This document shows positions 34,576 to 44,438 of a stretch of 64,000 nt of DNA, in pieces. The translations under genes were made by a program, and so were the position numbers. Under the pieces are notes generated by a model. It saw nothing but the letters and a program-made list of their open reading frames with translations. It ran no database searches and was not told the DNA's origin. Source of the stretch: Actinomadura parmotrematis (GTDB lineage: Bacteria; Actinomycetota; Actinomycetes; Streptosporangiales; Streptosporangiaceae). Numbering within the stretch: the first letter of the stretch is position 1; each line of letters opens with the position of its first letter. The stretch is taken from positions 62,001 through 126,000 of the forward strand of contig NZ_JAIBOA010000014.1 of assembly GCF_019458805.1 (NCBI RefSeq). Direction: 5' to 3'.

Positions 34576-35411
34576 CCGACCAGGTGTTCCAGATCGAACG
34601 CCCGTACGGGGGCGGCGACCCCTACGACCTGGAGACCCGCGCGCGGCTGGAGCGGGACGCCAAGGAGATCATCGCCCGCTACCCCAAGCCCCGGTCGGCG
34701 CTGCTGCCAATGCTGCACCTGGTGCAGTCCGAGGACGGGTACATCACCCGGCGCGGCATCGAGTTCTGCGCCGACCAGATCGGCATCACGCCGGCGCAGG
34801 TGACGGGCGTCGCGACGTTCTACACCCAGTACAAGCGCGAGCCGGTGGGCGAGTTCCACGTCGGCGTCTGCATCAACACGCTCTGCGCGGTGATGGGCGG
34901 CGACGAGATCTGGCGGGAGCTGTCGGAGCACGCCGGCGTCGGCCACGACGAGACCACGCCGGACGGCAAGGTGTCGCTGGAGCGCATCGAGTGCAACGCG
35001 GCCTGCGACTTCGCCCCCGTGGTGATGGTCAACTGGGAGTTCTTCGACAACATGACGCCCGAGCGCGCCAAGCGCCTGGTCGACGACCTGCGCTCGGGTA
35101 AGGAAGTGCTTCCTTCCCGCGGCCCGCAGGGCCTCTGCTCGTGGAAGCAGGCGTCCCGCGTCCTCGCCGGGTTCCCCGACGGGCGCGCGCACGAGGGCGT
35201 CCAGGCGGGCCCCGAGTCGCTGCGCGGCCTGGAGCTCGCCAGGGAGCGCGGCTGGGAGGCGCCGACGGTCGAGCAGGCGCGCGCGTCCGAGGACGAGCCG
35301 CCGCACGAGCCGGTCAAGCCCGGCGAGGTCGGCGACCCGCCGCCGAACGAGCCCGGCGAGCCCATCGGCGGCGACGTGAAGCCCGGCAGCCAGGAGGGTC
35401 TCAACAAGTGA
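34572..35411 (+). CDS. nuoE: NADH-quinone oxidoreductase subunit E
   Basis: 279 residues, about 80-100 longer than usual because of an acidic Pro-rich C-terminal tail (many Glu-Pro, from about residue 195). It carries the 2Fe-2S cluster N1a: CINTLCAVMGG (two Cys) and ECNAACDFAPVVMVN (two Cys). Thioredoxin-like fold paired with NuoF at the NADH entry point. ATGA overlap with nuoD. Confidence 0.95.
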
Positions 35412-36706
35412 CCACGCTCACCCCCATCCTGACCAAGTACTGGGACCAGGCCGACTCCTTCACCCGCGCGGGCTACGAGCGCGAGGGCGGGTACGGGGCG
35501 CTGCGCACCGCGCTCGGCATGGACCCGGACGCGATCGTGCAGGCGGTCAAGGACTCGGGCCTCCGCGGCCGCGGCGGCGCGGGCTTCCCCACCGGCATGA
35601 AGTGGGGCTTCCTGCCGCCGTCCAGCCCGAACCCGCGCTACCTCGTCGTCAACGCCGACGAGTCCGAGCCGGGCACGTGCAAGGACATCCCGCTGATGCT
35701 GGCGAACCCGCACGTGCTCGTCGAGGGCGTCATCATCAGCGCCTACGCGATCCGCTCCAACCACGCCTTCATCTACGTGCGCGGCGAGGTCCTGCACGTG
35801 ATCCGCCGCCTCCAGCAGGCGGTGGCCGAGGCGTACGAGGCGGGCTACCTCGGCACCGACATCCTCGGCTCGGGCTACGACCTGGAGCTGGTCGTGCACA
35901 CCGGCGCCGGCGCCTACATCTGCGGCGAGGAGACGGCGCTGCTGGACTCGCTGGAGGGCTACCGCGGGCAGCCCCGGCTGAAGCCGCCGTTCCCGGCGGT
36001 CGCGGGCCTGTACGGCGGGCCGACCGTCATCAACAACGTCGAGTCCATCGCCTCGGTCCCCTCGATCGTCGCCAACGGCGCCGAGTGGTTCGCCTCCATG
36101 GGCACCGAGAAGTCGCAGGGCTTCGGCATCTTCTCGCTGTCGGGCCACGTCACGCGGCCCGGCCAGTACGAGGCGCCGCTCGGCATCACGCTGCGCGAGC
36201 TGCTCGACATGGCGGGCGGCATCCGCGAGGGCCACCGGCTGAAGTTCTGGACGCCGGGCGGCTCGTCCACGCCGATCTTCACCGAGGAGCACCTGGACGT
36301 CCCGCTGGACTTCGAGTCCGTGGGCGCGGCCGGGTCGATGCTCGGCACCCGCGCGCTGCAGATCTTCGACGAGACGGTCTGCGTGGTGCGGGCCGTCCTC
36401 CGCTGGTCGGAGTTCTACGCGCACGAGTCGTGCGGCAAGTGCACGCCGTGCCGCGAGGGCACCTACTGGTACAAGCAGATGCTGAAGCGGCTGGAGGCGG
36501 GCCAGGGGAGCGAGGCGGACCTCGACACGCTCCTGGACCTGTCCGACAACATCCTCGGCCGGTCGTTCTGCGCGCTCGGCGACGGCGCGACGAGCCCGGT
36601 GGTGTCGTCCATCAAGCTCTTCCGCGACGAGTACGTCGCGCACTTCGAGCAGGGCGGCTGCCCCTTCGACCCGGCCAAGTCCACCCTCTGGGCAGGTGCC
36701 AAGTGA
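35408..36706 (+). CDS. nuoF: NADH-quinone oxidoreductase subunit F
   Basis: 432 residues, NADH dehydrogenase subunit with FMN and 4Fe-4S cluster N3. Seen: GLRGRGGAGFPTGMKWGF (NADH/FMN loop), NADESEPGTCKD, GAGAYICGEETAL, and the cluster motif ESCGKCTPCREGT with the fourth Cys in SFCALGDGA. GTG start overlaps the nuoE stop. Confidence 0.97.
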   Translation: MTTLTPILTKYWDQADSFTRAGYEREGGYGALRTALGMDPDAIVQAVKDSGLRGRGGAGFPTGMKWGFLPPSSPNPRYLVVNADESEPGTCKDIPLMLANPHVLVEGVIISAYAIRSNHAFIYVRGEVLHVIRRLQQAVAEAYEAGYLGTDILGSGYDLELVVHTGAGAYICGEETALLDSLEGYRGQPRLKPPFPAVAGLYGGPTVINNVESIASVPSIVANGAEWFASMGTEKSQGFGIFSLSGHVTRPGQYEAPLGITLRELLDMAGGIREGHRLKFWTPGGSSTPIFTEEHLDVPLDFESVGAAGSMLGTRALQIFDETVCVVRAVLRWSEFYAHESCGKCTPCREGTYWYKQMLKRLEAGQGSEADLDTLLDLSDNILGRSFCALGDGATSPVVSSIKLFRDEYVAHFEQGGCPFDPAKSTLWAGAK

Positions 36707-39441
36707 CCGTCACCGAGAACAACCCGAAGCAGCAGCAGGTCGAGATGGTCGCGCTGACCATCGACGGCTTCGAGATCGAGGTCCCCAAGGGGACGCTGAT
36801 CATCCGGGCCGCCGAGCTGCTCGGCATCCAGGTCCCGCGCTTCTGCGACCACCCGCTGCTCGACCCGGTCGGCGCCTGCCGCCAGTGCCTGGTCGAGGTC
36901 ACCGACATGGGCAACGGGCGCGGCATGCCGAAGCCCGCCGCGTCGTGCACCACCACGGTGATGCCCGGCATGGTGGTGAAGACGCAGCTGACGTCGCAGG
37001 TCGCCGACAAGGCGCAGCACGGCGTCATGGAGCTGCTGCTCATCAACCACCCGCTGGACTGCCCGGTCTGCGACAAGGGCGGCGAGTGCCCGCTGCAGAA
37101 CCAGGCGATGTCCAACGGCCGCGGCGAGACGCGGTTCGTGGAGGCCAAGCGGACGTTCCCGAAGCCGCTCGCCCTGTCGACCGAGGTGCTGCTGGACCGC
37201 GAGCGCTGCATCCAGTGCGCCCGCTGCACCCGCTTCTCCGACCAGATCGCCGGGGACGCGTTCATCGACCTGCTGGAGCGCGGCGCCAAGGAGCAGGTCG
37301 GCACCGCCGAGGACCGGCCGTTCCAGTCCTACTTCTCCGGCAACACGGTGCAGATCTGCCCGGTCGGCGCGCTCACCGGCGCCGCCTACCGGTTCCGGTC
37401 GCGGCCGTTCGACCTGGTGTCGGCGCCGAGCACCTGCGAGCACTGCGCGTCCGGGTGCGCGCTGCGCACCGACCACCGCCGCGGGAAGATCACGCGGCGG
37501 CTGGCGGGCGACGACCCGCAGGTCAACGAGGAGTGGAACTGCGACAAGGGCCGCTGGGCGTTCACCTACGCGACCCAGCCGGACCGCCTGACGCAGCCGC
37601 TCGTCCGCAACGCGCGCGGCGTGCTGGAGGCCGCGTCCTGGCCCGAGGCGCTCGCCGCCGCCGCGGCCGGTCTCGCGGGCGCGCGCGGACGGGCGGGCGT
37701 CCTGCCCGGCGGTCGTCTGACTCTGGAGGACGCCTACGCCTACGCCAAGTTCGCGCGGGTCGCCCTCGGCACCAACGACGTGGACTTCCGGGCGCGGCCG
37801 CATTCGGCGGAGGAGGCCGACTTCCTGGCCTCGTCGGTCGCGGGCCGTCCCATCGAGGTCGCCTACTCCGACCTGGAGAACGCGCCGGTCGTGCTCCTCG
37901 CGGGCTTCGAGCCCGAGGAGGAGTCGCCGATCGTCTTCCTGCGGCTCCGCAAGGCGTTCCGCAAGAAGGGGCTCCGCGTGTACGGCGTCGCGCCGTTCGC
38001 GTCGCGGGGTCTCGCCAAGGTCGGCGGGACGCTGCTGCCGGCGCTGCCCGGCGCCGAGGCCGAGGTCCTCGGCGCGCTCGTCTCGGGCGACGCCGAGGTC
38101 GCGGACGTGCGGGGCCTGCTGGAGTCGCCGGGCGCGGTCGTCCTGGTCGGCGAGCGGCTCGCGACGAGCCCCGGCGCGCTGTCCAGCCTCGTCCGGCTCG
38201 CCGCCGTCACCGGCGCCCGCCTCGCGTGGGTGCCGCGCCGGGCCGGGGAGCGCGGCGCGATCGAGGCGGGGGCGCTGCCGGCGCTGCTGCCGATCGGCCG
38301 CCCCGTCGCCGACGACGCCGCCCGCGCCGAGGTCGCGGCCGTGTGGGGCGGCGCGGACCTGCCCGCCGCGCCGGGCCTCGACACCGCCGGCCTGCTGGCG
38401 GCGGCGGCGCGCGGCGAGCGCGGCGCGCTGCTCGTCGGCGGCGTCGACCCCTACGACCTGCCGGACGCGGACGCGTTCCTCGCCGCCCTGGACGCGACGC
38501 CGTTCGTGGTGAGCCTGGAGCAGCGGCCGAGCGCCGTCACCGACCGCGCGGACGTGGTGCTGCCGGTCGCGGCGGTCGCCGAGAAGTCCGGCACGTTCGT
38601 CGACTGGGAGGGCCGCGGCCGCCCGTTCGACACGGTGCTGCGCTCCTCCAACCGGATGGCGGACCTGCGGATCCTGGACCTGCTCGCCGGGGAGATGGGG
38701 GTCCGGCTCGGGCTGCCCGCCCCGGAGGCGGCGCGCCGCGAGCTGACCGAGCTCGGCGCGCACCGCGGGCCGCGTCCCGACGGGCCGGGCGTCGCCCCGC
38801 CCTACCGGGCCGAGCCCGCCGCCGGCGAGGCCGTCCTCGCGACGTGGCGGCTGCTCCTCGACCGCGGCACCCTCCAGGACGGCGAGCCGTTCCTCGCCGG
38901 CACCGCCAAGCCCGCCGTGGCCCGGCTGTCGCCGGCGACCGCCGCGGAGCTCGGCGTCCCGGCGGGCGGCGCCGCCGAGATCACCGTCACCGGCCCGCGC
39001 GGCGCGGTGACGGTGCCGCTGGAGGTCACGCCCGGCATGACCGACCGCACCGTCTGGCTGCCCACCAACTCGGCGGGCGCCGCCGTGCACCGGGACCTCG
39101 GTGCGGGCGCCGGCGACGTCGTCGCCATCGCGGCCACCGCCGCGCCCGCCCCGGACGCGGTGCCGGAGACGGTGCCGGAGACGGCGGGCGGCGCGCTCGT
39201 CGTCGACGCGCCGGACGGCGCCGCCGCGCAGGGCGGCCTGCGGTCCGCCCTCCGCGCCGACGAGGGCCTCGTCGCCGGGGCGACCGCGACCGGCACGCCC
39301 GTCGCGGACGACCCCGCGCTGCGCGCGAACCTCGCCGAGCGGCAGGCGTCCGACCAGGCCATCACCGACAGGCCGTTCGCGGAGGACGCGGACGGCGAGG
39401 AGCCCGCGCCGGAAGGCCCGCAGGCTGGAGGTAGTGCATGA
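36703..39441 (+). CDS. nuoG: NADH-quinone oxidoreductase subunit G
   Basis: 912 residues, the largest peripheral subunit. Clusters from the N-terminus: 2Fe-2S N1b (RFCDHPLLDPVGACRQCLVEV), His-ligated N5 (HPLDCPVCDKGGECPLQNQ), N4 (CIQCARCTRFSDQIAGD with ICPVGALTG), and N7 (TCEHCASGCALRTD plus NCDKGRW), the off-path cluster kept only in some bacteria. A molybdopterin-oxidoreductase-like domain without cofactor follows, and the last about 120 residues are an Ala-rich extension. GTG overlaps the nuoF stop. Confidence 0.96.
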   Translation: MTVTENNPKQQQVEMVALTIDGFEIEVPKGTLIIRAAELLGIQVPRFCDHPLLDPVGACRQCLVEVTDMGNGRGMPKPAASCTTTVMPGMVVKTQLTSQVADKAQHGVMELLLINHPLDCPVCDKGGECPLQNQAMSNGRGETRFVEAKRTFPKPLALSTEVLLDRERCIQCARCTRFSDQIAGDAFIDLLERGAKEQVGTAEDRPFQSYFSGNTVQICPVGALTGAAYRFRSRPFDLVSAPSTCEHCASGCALRTDHRRGKITRRLAGDDPQVNEEWNCDKGRWAFTYATQPDRLTQPLVRNARGVLEAASWPEALAAAAAGLAGARGRAGVLPGGRLTLEDAYAYAKFARVALGTNDVDFRARPHSAEEADFLASSVAGRPIEVAYSDLENAPVVLLAGFEPEEESPIVFLRLRKAFRKKGLRVYGVAPFASRGLAKVGGTLLPALPGAEAEVLGALVSGDAEVADVRGLLESPGAVVLVGERLATSPGALSSLVRLAAVTGARLAWVPRRAGERGAIEAGALPALLPIGRPVADDAARAEVAAVWGGADLPAAPGLDTAGLLAAAARGERGALLVGGVDPYDLPDADAFLAALDATPFVVSLEQRPSAVTDRADVVLPVAAVAEKSGTFVDWEGRGRPFDTVLRSSNRMADLRILDLLAGEMGVRLGLPAPEAARRELTELGAHRGPRPDGPGVAPPYRAEPAAGEAVLATWRLLLDRGTLQDGEPFLAGTAKPAVARLSPATAAELGVPAGGAAEITVTGPRGAVTVPLEVTPGMTDRTVWLPTNSAGAAVHRDLGAGAGDVVAIAATAAPAPDAVPETVPETAGGALVVDAPDGAAAQGGLRSALRADEGLVAGATATGTPVADDPALRANLAERQASDQAITDRPFAEDADGEEPAPEGPQAGGSA

Positions 39442-40772
39442 GGCCGCTCGCTGACGCAACCGCGCCCTCGGATCCGAACCTGTCGTCCTTCGGCCAGGAT
39501 CCCTGGTGGCTGATCGGCGGCAAGGTGCTGGCGATCTTCGTGTTCCTGGTGCTGACGGTGCTGCTGTCGATGTGGGTCGAGCGCCGCGTCATCAGCCGCA
39601 TGCAGCTGCGCGTCGGCCCCAACCGGTGCGGGCCGTTCGGCCTGCTCCAGGGCCTCGCCGACGGCGTGAAGCTGGCGCTGAAGGAGGACATCGTCCCCCG
39701 CCAGGTCGACAAGTTCGTGTTCGTCCTCGCGCCCGTCCTGTCGGCGGTGCCGGCGTTCATCTCCTTCATCATCATCCCGTTCGGGCCGACGGTGTCGGTG
39801 TTCGGGCACCACACGCCGCTGCAGGGCACCGACCTGCCGGTCGCGGTGCTGCTGGTGCTGGCGATGTCGTCGATGGGCGTCTACGGCATCGTCCTCGCCG
39901 GCTGGTCGTCGATGTCGCCGTACTCGCTGCTCGGCGGGCTCCGCTCGTCCGCGCAGGTGATCTCCTACGAGATCGCGATGGGGCTGTCGTTCGTCGCGGT
40001 GTTCCTGTTCGCCGGGACGATGTCGACCAGCGGGATCGTCGCGGGCCAGGAGCACGTCTGGTACGCGGTGCTGCTGCTGCCGTCGTTCATCATCTACGTC
40101 ATCACGATGATGGGCGAGTCCAACCGCATCCCCTTCGACCTGCCCGAGGGCGAGGGCGAGCTGGTCGGCGGCTTCCACACCGAGTACTCCTCGCTGAAGT
40201 TCGCGATGTTCTTCCTCGCCGAGTACATCAACCTGGCGACGCTGTCGGCCCTCGCGACCACCCTGTTCCTCGGCGGCTGGCGGGCGCCGGCGCCCATCTC
40301 CACGGTGTGGGCGGGCGCCAACACCGGCTGGTGGCCGGTGCTGTGGTTCCTGGTGAAGATCTGGCTGTTCATCTTCTTCTTCATCTGGCTGCGCGGCTCG
40401 CTGCCGCGCGTCCGCTACGACCAGCTGATGAAGCTCGGCTGGAAGGTCCTCATGCCGGTCTCGATCGGCTGGATCCTCGTCGTCGCGACGATCCGGGCGC
40501 TGAAGAACGAGGGCCACGCCGTCGGGTCGCTGTTCATCTACATCGTGATCCTCGCGGCGCTGGTGCTGGCCGGGACGATCGCCTGGGAGCTGCTGCGCGG
40601 CGGGAAGAAGCCCGACGCCGCGCCGGCCGCGGAGTCCGCCGACCCGGCCGCGGGCGGCTTCCCCGTCCCGCCGCTGGACGCACCCCACTACCACGGGCGC
40701 CCGGCGGCGGCCCCGGCCGTCGCCCCCGCCACCGACACCTCGCGTAAGGAGGTCACCAGTGGGATTCACTGA
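39438..40772 (+). CDS. nuoH: NADH-quinone oxidoreductase subunit H
   Basis: 444 residues, eight membrane helices, the heel subunit at the membrane end of the quinone chamber. Signature: ERRVISRMQLRVGPNRCGPFGLLQGLADGVKL, YSLLGGLRSSAQVISYEIAMG and NRIPFDLPEGEGELVGGFHTEYSS. The C-terminal 50 residues are a hydrophilic Pro/Ala tail. ATGA overlap with nuoG; the tail overlaps nuoI by 14 bases. Confidence 0.97.
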   Translation: MRPLADATAPSDPNLSSFGQDPWWLIGGKVLAIFVFLVLTVLLSMWVERRVISRMQLRVGPNRCGPFGLLQGLADGVKLALKEDIVPRQVDKFVFVLAPVLSAVPAFISFIIIPFGPTVSVFGHHTPLQGTDLPVAVLLVLAMSSMGVYGIVLAGWSSMSPYSLLGGLRSSAQVISYEIAMGLSFVAVFLFAGTMSTSGIVAGQEHVWYAVLLLPSFIIYVITMMGESNRIPFDLPEGEGELVGGFHTEYSSLKFAMFFLAEYINLATLSALATTLFLGGWRAPAPISTVWAGANTGWWPVLWFLVKIWLFIFFFIWLRGSLPRVRYDQLMKLGWKVLMPVSIGWILVVATIRALKNEGHAVGSLFIYIVILAALVLAGTIAWELLRGGKKPDAAPAAESADPAAGGFPVPPLDAPHYHGRPAAAPAVAPATDTSRKEVTSGIH

Positions 40773-41292
40773 CTTCCTGAACCCGGTCAAGGGGTTCGGG
40801 GTCTCGTTCCACCAGATGTTCGTGAAGAGCGAGACCGTCCAGTACCCCGAGGTGAAGAAGCCGACGGCCCCCCGCTTCCACGGCCGGCACCAGCTGAACC
40901 GCTGGCCCGACGGCCTGGAGAAGTGCGTCGGCTGCGAGCTGTGCGCCTGGGCGTGCCCCGCCGACGCCATCTTCGTGGAGGGCGCCGACAACACCGCCGA
41001 GGAGCGCTTCTCGCCGGGCGAGCGGTACGGCCGCGTCTACCAGATCAACTACCTGCGCTGCATCCTCTGCGGCCTCTGCATCGAGGCGTGCCCGACGCGG
41101 GCGCTCACGATGACCAACGAGTACGAGCTCGCCGACGACAGCCGCGAGTCGCTCATCTACACCAAGGACATGCTGCTCGCGCCGCTGCGCGAGGGCATGG
41201 AGCGGCCGCCGCACGCGATGCGGCTCGGCGAGTCCGAGGAGGAGTACTACCGCCTCGGACTCCAGCCGGACGAAGGAAGTGACCGCAAATGA
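40759..41292 (+). CDS. nuoI: NADH-quinone oxidoreductase subunit I
   Basis: 177 residues with two 4Fe-4S ferredoxin motifs for N6a and N6b: CVGCELCAWACPADAIF and CILCGLCIEACPTRAL. A helical N-terminus anchors it to the membrane arm. GTG start with AAGGAGGT upstream, inside the nuoH reading frame. It passes electrons from NuoG to cluster N2 in NuoB. Confidence 0.97.
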   Translation: MGFTDFLNPVKGFGVSFHQMFVKSETVQYPEVKKPTAPRFHGRHQLNRWPDGLEKCVGCELCAWACPADAIFVEGADNTAEERFSPGERYGRVYQINYLRCILCGLCIEACPTRALTMTNEYELADDSRESLIYTKDMLLAPLREGMERPPHAMRLGESEEEYYRLGLQPDEGSDRK

Positions 41293-42218
41293 CCGCCCTT
41301 GTCGCACCGGGGAGCACTGCCGTCCCGGCGGGCGCCGCCGTGCTGGCGGCCCGGGTCGCCGACGCCCAGCCGGGCGAGGCGTTCCTGTTCTGGGTGCTGG
41401 CCGCCGTGTCGGTCTGCGCCGCCCTCGGCATGATCTTCATGCGGAAGGCGGTGCACTCGGCGCTGCTCCTCGCCGCGGTGATGCTCTCGCTCGCCGCGCT
41501 GTACGCGGTGCAGGACGCGCCGTTCCTGGCGTTCGTGCAGGTCATCGTCTACACCGGCGCGGTGCTGATGCTGTTCCTGTTCGTCCTCATGCTCGTCGGG
41601 GTGTCCTCGACCGACTCGCTCGTCGAGACGATCCGCGGGCAGCGCCTCTGGGGGACGGTCGCCGCGCTCGGCTTCCTCGTCCTGCTGGTCGCCGGCCTCG
41701 GCAACGCCTCCCTCGGCGACTCGGCCGGCCTGAAGCAGGCCAACGCCGAGGGCAACGTCGTCGGCCTCGCCCGGTTGCTGTTCACCAAGTACGTCTTCGC
41801 GTTCGAGGCGACGAGCGCGCTGCTCATCACCGCCGCGCTCGGCGCGATGGTGCTGGCGCACCGCGAGCGCACCGCGCCGAAGAAGACGCAGAAGGACCTG
41901 TCGGTGGCGCGCTTCAAGTCCGGCGACCACCCCGGCCCGCTGCCCGGCCCCGGCACCTACGCCCGCCACAACGCGGTCGACATGCCGGCGCTGCTGCCCG
42001 ACGGCACCCCCTCGGAGCTGTCGGTGAACCCCGTCATCGCGGCCCGCGAGGGCACCGCCCACATGCACAGCGACCTGCACGGCGAGACCGAGCAGCAGGC
42101 CCTGGAGCACGACGTCGAGGCCGTCCGGGCGGCGACCGCGCGCGGCGCGGGCGCCGCCGCCGAGGGCCGCGCCGTCGTCCGCTCCGGCGGCGTCTCCGAA
42201 GGGGAGGGCGACCGGTGA
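41289..42218 (+). CDS. nuoJ: NADH-quinone oxidoreductase subunit J
   Basis: 309 residues; five membrane helices in the first about 200 (MRKAVHSALLLAAVMLSLAALY, FVQVIVYTGAVLMLFLFVLMLVG) and an unusually long hydrophilic C-terminal tail of about 110 residues that is probably cytoplasmic. The pi-bulge helix region VIVYTGAVLMLF is intact. ATGA overlap with nuoI, GTGA overlap with nuoK. Confidence 0.95.
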   Translation: MTALVAPGSTAVPAGAAVLAARVADAQPGEAFLFWVLAAVSVCAALGMIFMRKAVHSALLLAAVMLSLAALYAVQDAPFLAFVQVIVYTGAVLMLFLFVLMLVGVSSTDSLVETIRGQRLWGTVAALGFLVLLVAGLGNASLGDSAGLKQANAEGNVVGLARLLFTKYVFAFEATSALLITAALGAMVLAHRERTAPKKTQKDLSVARFKSGDHPGPLPGPGTYARHNAVDMPALLPDGTPSELSVNPVIAAREGTAHMHSDLHGETEQQALEHDVEAVRAATARGAGAAAEGRAVVRSGGVSEGEGDR

Positions 42219-42514
42219 GCCCCGGCCACTACATCGCACTGTCGGCGATCCTGTTCACCATCGGCGGCCTCGGCGTCCTCGTGCGCCGCAACGCCATCGT
42301 GGTGTTCATGTGCGTCGAGCTCATGCTGAACGCCACCAACCTGGCGTTCGTCACCTTCGCCCGGATGCACGGCAGGCTGGACGGCCAGATCATCGCGTTC
42401 TTCGTGATGGTGGTGGCCGCGGCGGAGGTCGTGGTCGGCCTGGCGATCATCATGACCATCTTCCGGACCCGCAGGTCCTCGTCGGTCGACGACGCGAACC
42501 TGCTGAAGTACTGA
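42215..42514 (+). CDS. nuoK: NADH-quinone oxidoreductase subunit K
   Basis: 99 residues, three membrane helices. The two conserved glutamates of the proton path are in FMCVELMLNATNLAFV and VAAAEVVVGLAIIM. GTG start overlaps the nuoJ stop. MrpC-like antiporter subunit of complex I. Confidence 0.97.
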   Translation: MSPGHYIALSAILFTIGGLGVLVRRNAIVVFMCVELMLNATNLAFVTFARMHGRLDGQIIAFFVMVVAAAEVVVGLAIIMTIFRTRRSSSVDDANLLKY

Positions 42515-42524
42515 GAGGCGGGGC

Positions 42525-44438
42525 ATGAAAGCGGAAGGCTTCCAGGCCGTGGCCTGGCTTCTGATCGCCCTGCCCCTCGCGGGCGCGGCGATCCTGCTCC
42601 TCGGCGGGCGCCGCACCGACAGGTGGGGGCACCTGCTCGGCACCACGATGTCGCTCGCCTCGTTCGCCGTCGGCGTCGCCGCGTTCGTGCAGATGCTCGG
42701 GTACGGCGCCGAGGAGCGGCGCCGCACCCTGCACCTGTGGGACTTCATCGACGCCGGCACCGTGAAGGTCGGCGCGGACCTGCTGCTCGACCCGCTGTCG
42801 ATCAGCTTCGTGCTGCTCATCACCGGCGTCGGCTCGCTGATCCACATCTACTCCATCGGCTACATGGCGCACGACCCCGACCGGCGCCGGTTCTTCGCCT
42901 ACCTGAACCTGTTCGTCGCGGCGATGCTGACGCTCGTCCTCGGCGGCAACTACACCGTCACCTTCCTCGGCTGGGAGGGCGTCGGTCTCGCGTCCTACCT
43001 GCTCATCGGGTTCTGGCAGGACAAGCCGACGGCGGCGACGGCGGCCAAGAAGGCGTTCGTCGTCAACCGCGTCGGCGACCTCGGCATGGTCGGCGCGCTG
43101 ATGCTCATGTTCAGCGTGTTCGGCACCTCCGGCTTCGACCAGATCCTCGGCACCGGCGCCGAGCACGTCGGCGCCGCCGCGCGGCTCGGCTCGGGCACCG
43201 CGACGGCGCTCGGGCTGCTCCTGCTGCTCGGCGCCTGCGGCAAGTCCGCGCAGCTCCCGCTCCAGTCGTGGCTGCTGGACGCGATGGAGGGCCCGACCCC
43301 GGTGTCGGCGCTCATCCACGCCGCGACGATGGTCACCGCCGGCGTCTACCTGATCGTCCGGTCCGGGCCGATCTTCGAGATGTCCGACACGGCGCGCCTC
43401 GTCGTCACCATCGTGGGCGCGGCGACGCTCCTCGCCGGTGCGATCATCGGGTGCGGCAAGGACGACATCAAGAAGGCCCTCGCCGGCTCGACGATGTCGC
43501 AGATCGGCTACATGCACCTCGCCGCCGGGCTCGGCAAGGCCGGCTACGCCCTCGCCATCGCGCACCTCATCGCGCACGGCTTCTTCAAGGCGGGCCTGTT
43601 CCTCGGCGCCGGCTCGATCATGCACGGCATGAACGACGACGTGAACATGCGCCACTACGGCGGCCTGTGGAAGTACATGAAGGTCACCTTCGCGACCTTC
43701 GGGCTCGGCTACCTCGCCATCATCGGGTTCCCGTTCCTGTCGGGCTGGTTCACCAAGGACAGCATCATCGAGGCCGCGTTCGAGAAGGGCGGCACGTCCG
43801 GCGCGATCCTCGGCGGCTGCGCGCTCCTCGGCGCCGGCATCACCGCGTACTACATGTCGCGGGTGATGTTCCTGACGTTCTTCGGCGAGAAGCGCTGGCA
43901 GGAGGACGTGCACCCGCACGAGTCCCCGAAGGTGATGACGGTCCCGCTGATCGTCCTCGCCGTCGGCTCGGTCGGGATGGGCGGGTTCCTCATCCTCGGC
44001 GGCTTCTCCGACTGGCTCGCGCCGGTCGTCGGGGAGCCCGAGGAGCACGGCTTCAAGTGGATCAGCATCCCGGGGACCGCGACCTTCGTCCTCATGCTCG
44101 TCGGCGCGGCGATCGCCTGGCGCCAGTACGGCGCCCGCAAGGTCCCGGTGGAGGCCCCGAAGGGCTCGTTCGTCACCGTCGCGGCCCGCCGCGACCTGTA
44201 CGGCGACGCGCTCAACGAGTCGCTCCTCATGCGCCCCGGCCAGTGGCTGACCCGCCTCGCGGTCTGGTTCGACAACCGGGGCGTCGACGGCGCCGTCAAC
44301 GGCATCGCCGCGGGCGTCGGCGGCACCTCGGGCCGCGTCCGCCGCGTCCAGACCGGCTTCGCCCGCTCCTACGCCCTCTCCATGTTCTTCGGCGCGGCGC
44401 TCGCCCTGGCCGCGCTCCTGGTGGTGAACGTCACGTGA
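42525..44438 (+). CDS. nuoL: NADH-quinone oxidoreductase subunit L
   Basis: 637 residues, the distal antiporter-like subunit with the long lateral helix at the C-terminus. Seen: GWEGVGLASYLLIGFWQDKP (conserved Glu), GACGKSAQLPLQSWLLDAMEGPTPVSALIHAATMVTAGVYL split over two helices, and SQIGYMHLAAGLG. The C-terminal 150 residues include the lateral helix and a last membrane segment. It pumps protons or, less likely, Na+. Confidence 0.97.
   Translation: MKAEGFQAVAWLLIALPLAGAAILLLGGRRTDRWGHLLGTTMSLASFAVGVAAFVQMLGYGAEERRRTLHLWDFIDAGTVKVGADLLLDPLSISFVLLITGVGSLIHIYSIGYMAHDPDRRRFFAYLNLFVAAMLTLVLGGNYTVTFLGWEGVGLASYLLIGFWQDKPTAATAAKKAFVVNRVGDLGMVGALMLMFSVFGTSGFDQILGTGAEHVGAAARLGSGTATALGLLLLLGACGKSAQLPLQSWLLDAMEGPTPVSALIHAATMVTAGVYLIVRSGPIFEMSDTARLVVTIVGAATLLAGAIIGCGKDDIKKALAGSTMSQIGYMHLAAGLGKAGYALAIAHLIAHGFFKAGLFLGAGSIMHGMNDDVNMRHYGGLWKYMKVTFATFGLGYLAIIGFPFLSGWFTKDSIIEAAFEKGGTSGAILGGCALLGAGITAYYMSRVMFLTFFGEKRWQEDVHPHESPKVMTVPLIVLAVGSVGMGGFLILGGFSDWLAPVVGEPEEHGFKWISIPGTATFVLMLVGAAIAWRQYGARKVPVEAPKGSFVTVAARRDLYGDALNESLLMRPGQWLTRLAVWFDNRGVDGAVNGIAAGVGGTSGRVRRVQTGFARSYALSMFFGAALALAALLVVNVT

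Noticed and set aside
36463..39459. Long antisense open frame of 998 codons opposite nuoG (and similar ones opposite nuoF, nuoM, menJ, hemA)
   Set aside because: In DNA of this GC content antisense frames stay open because stop codons are rare. The products are Arg/Gly/Val low-complexity strings without motifs, while the opposite strand encodes well-known proteins.
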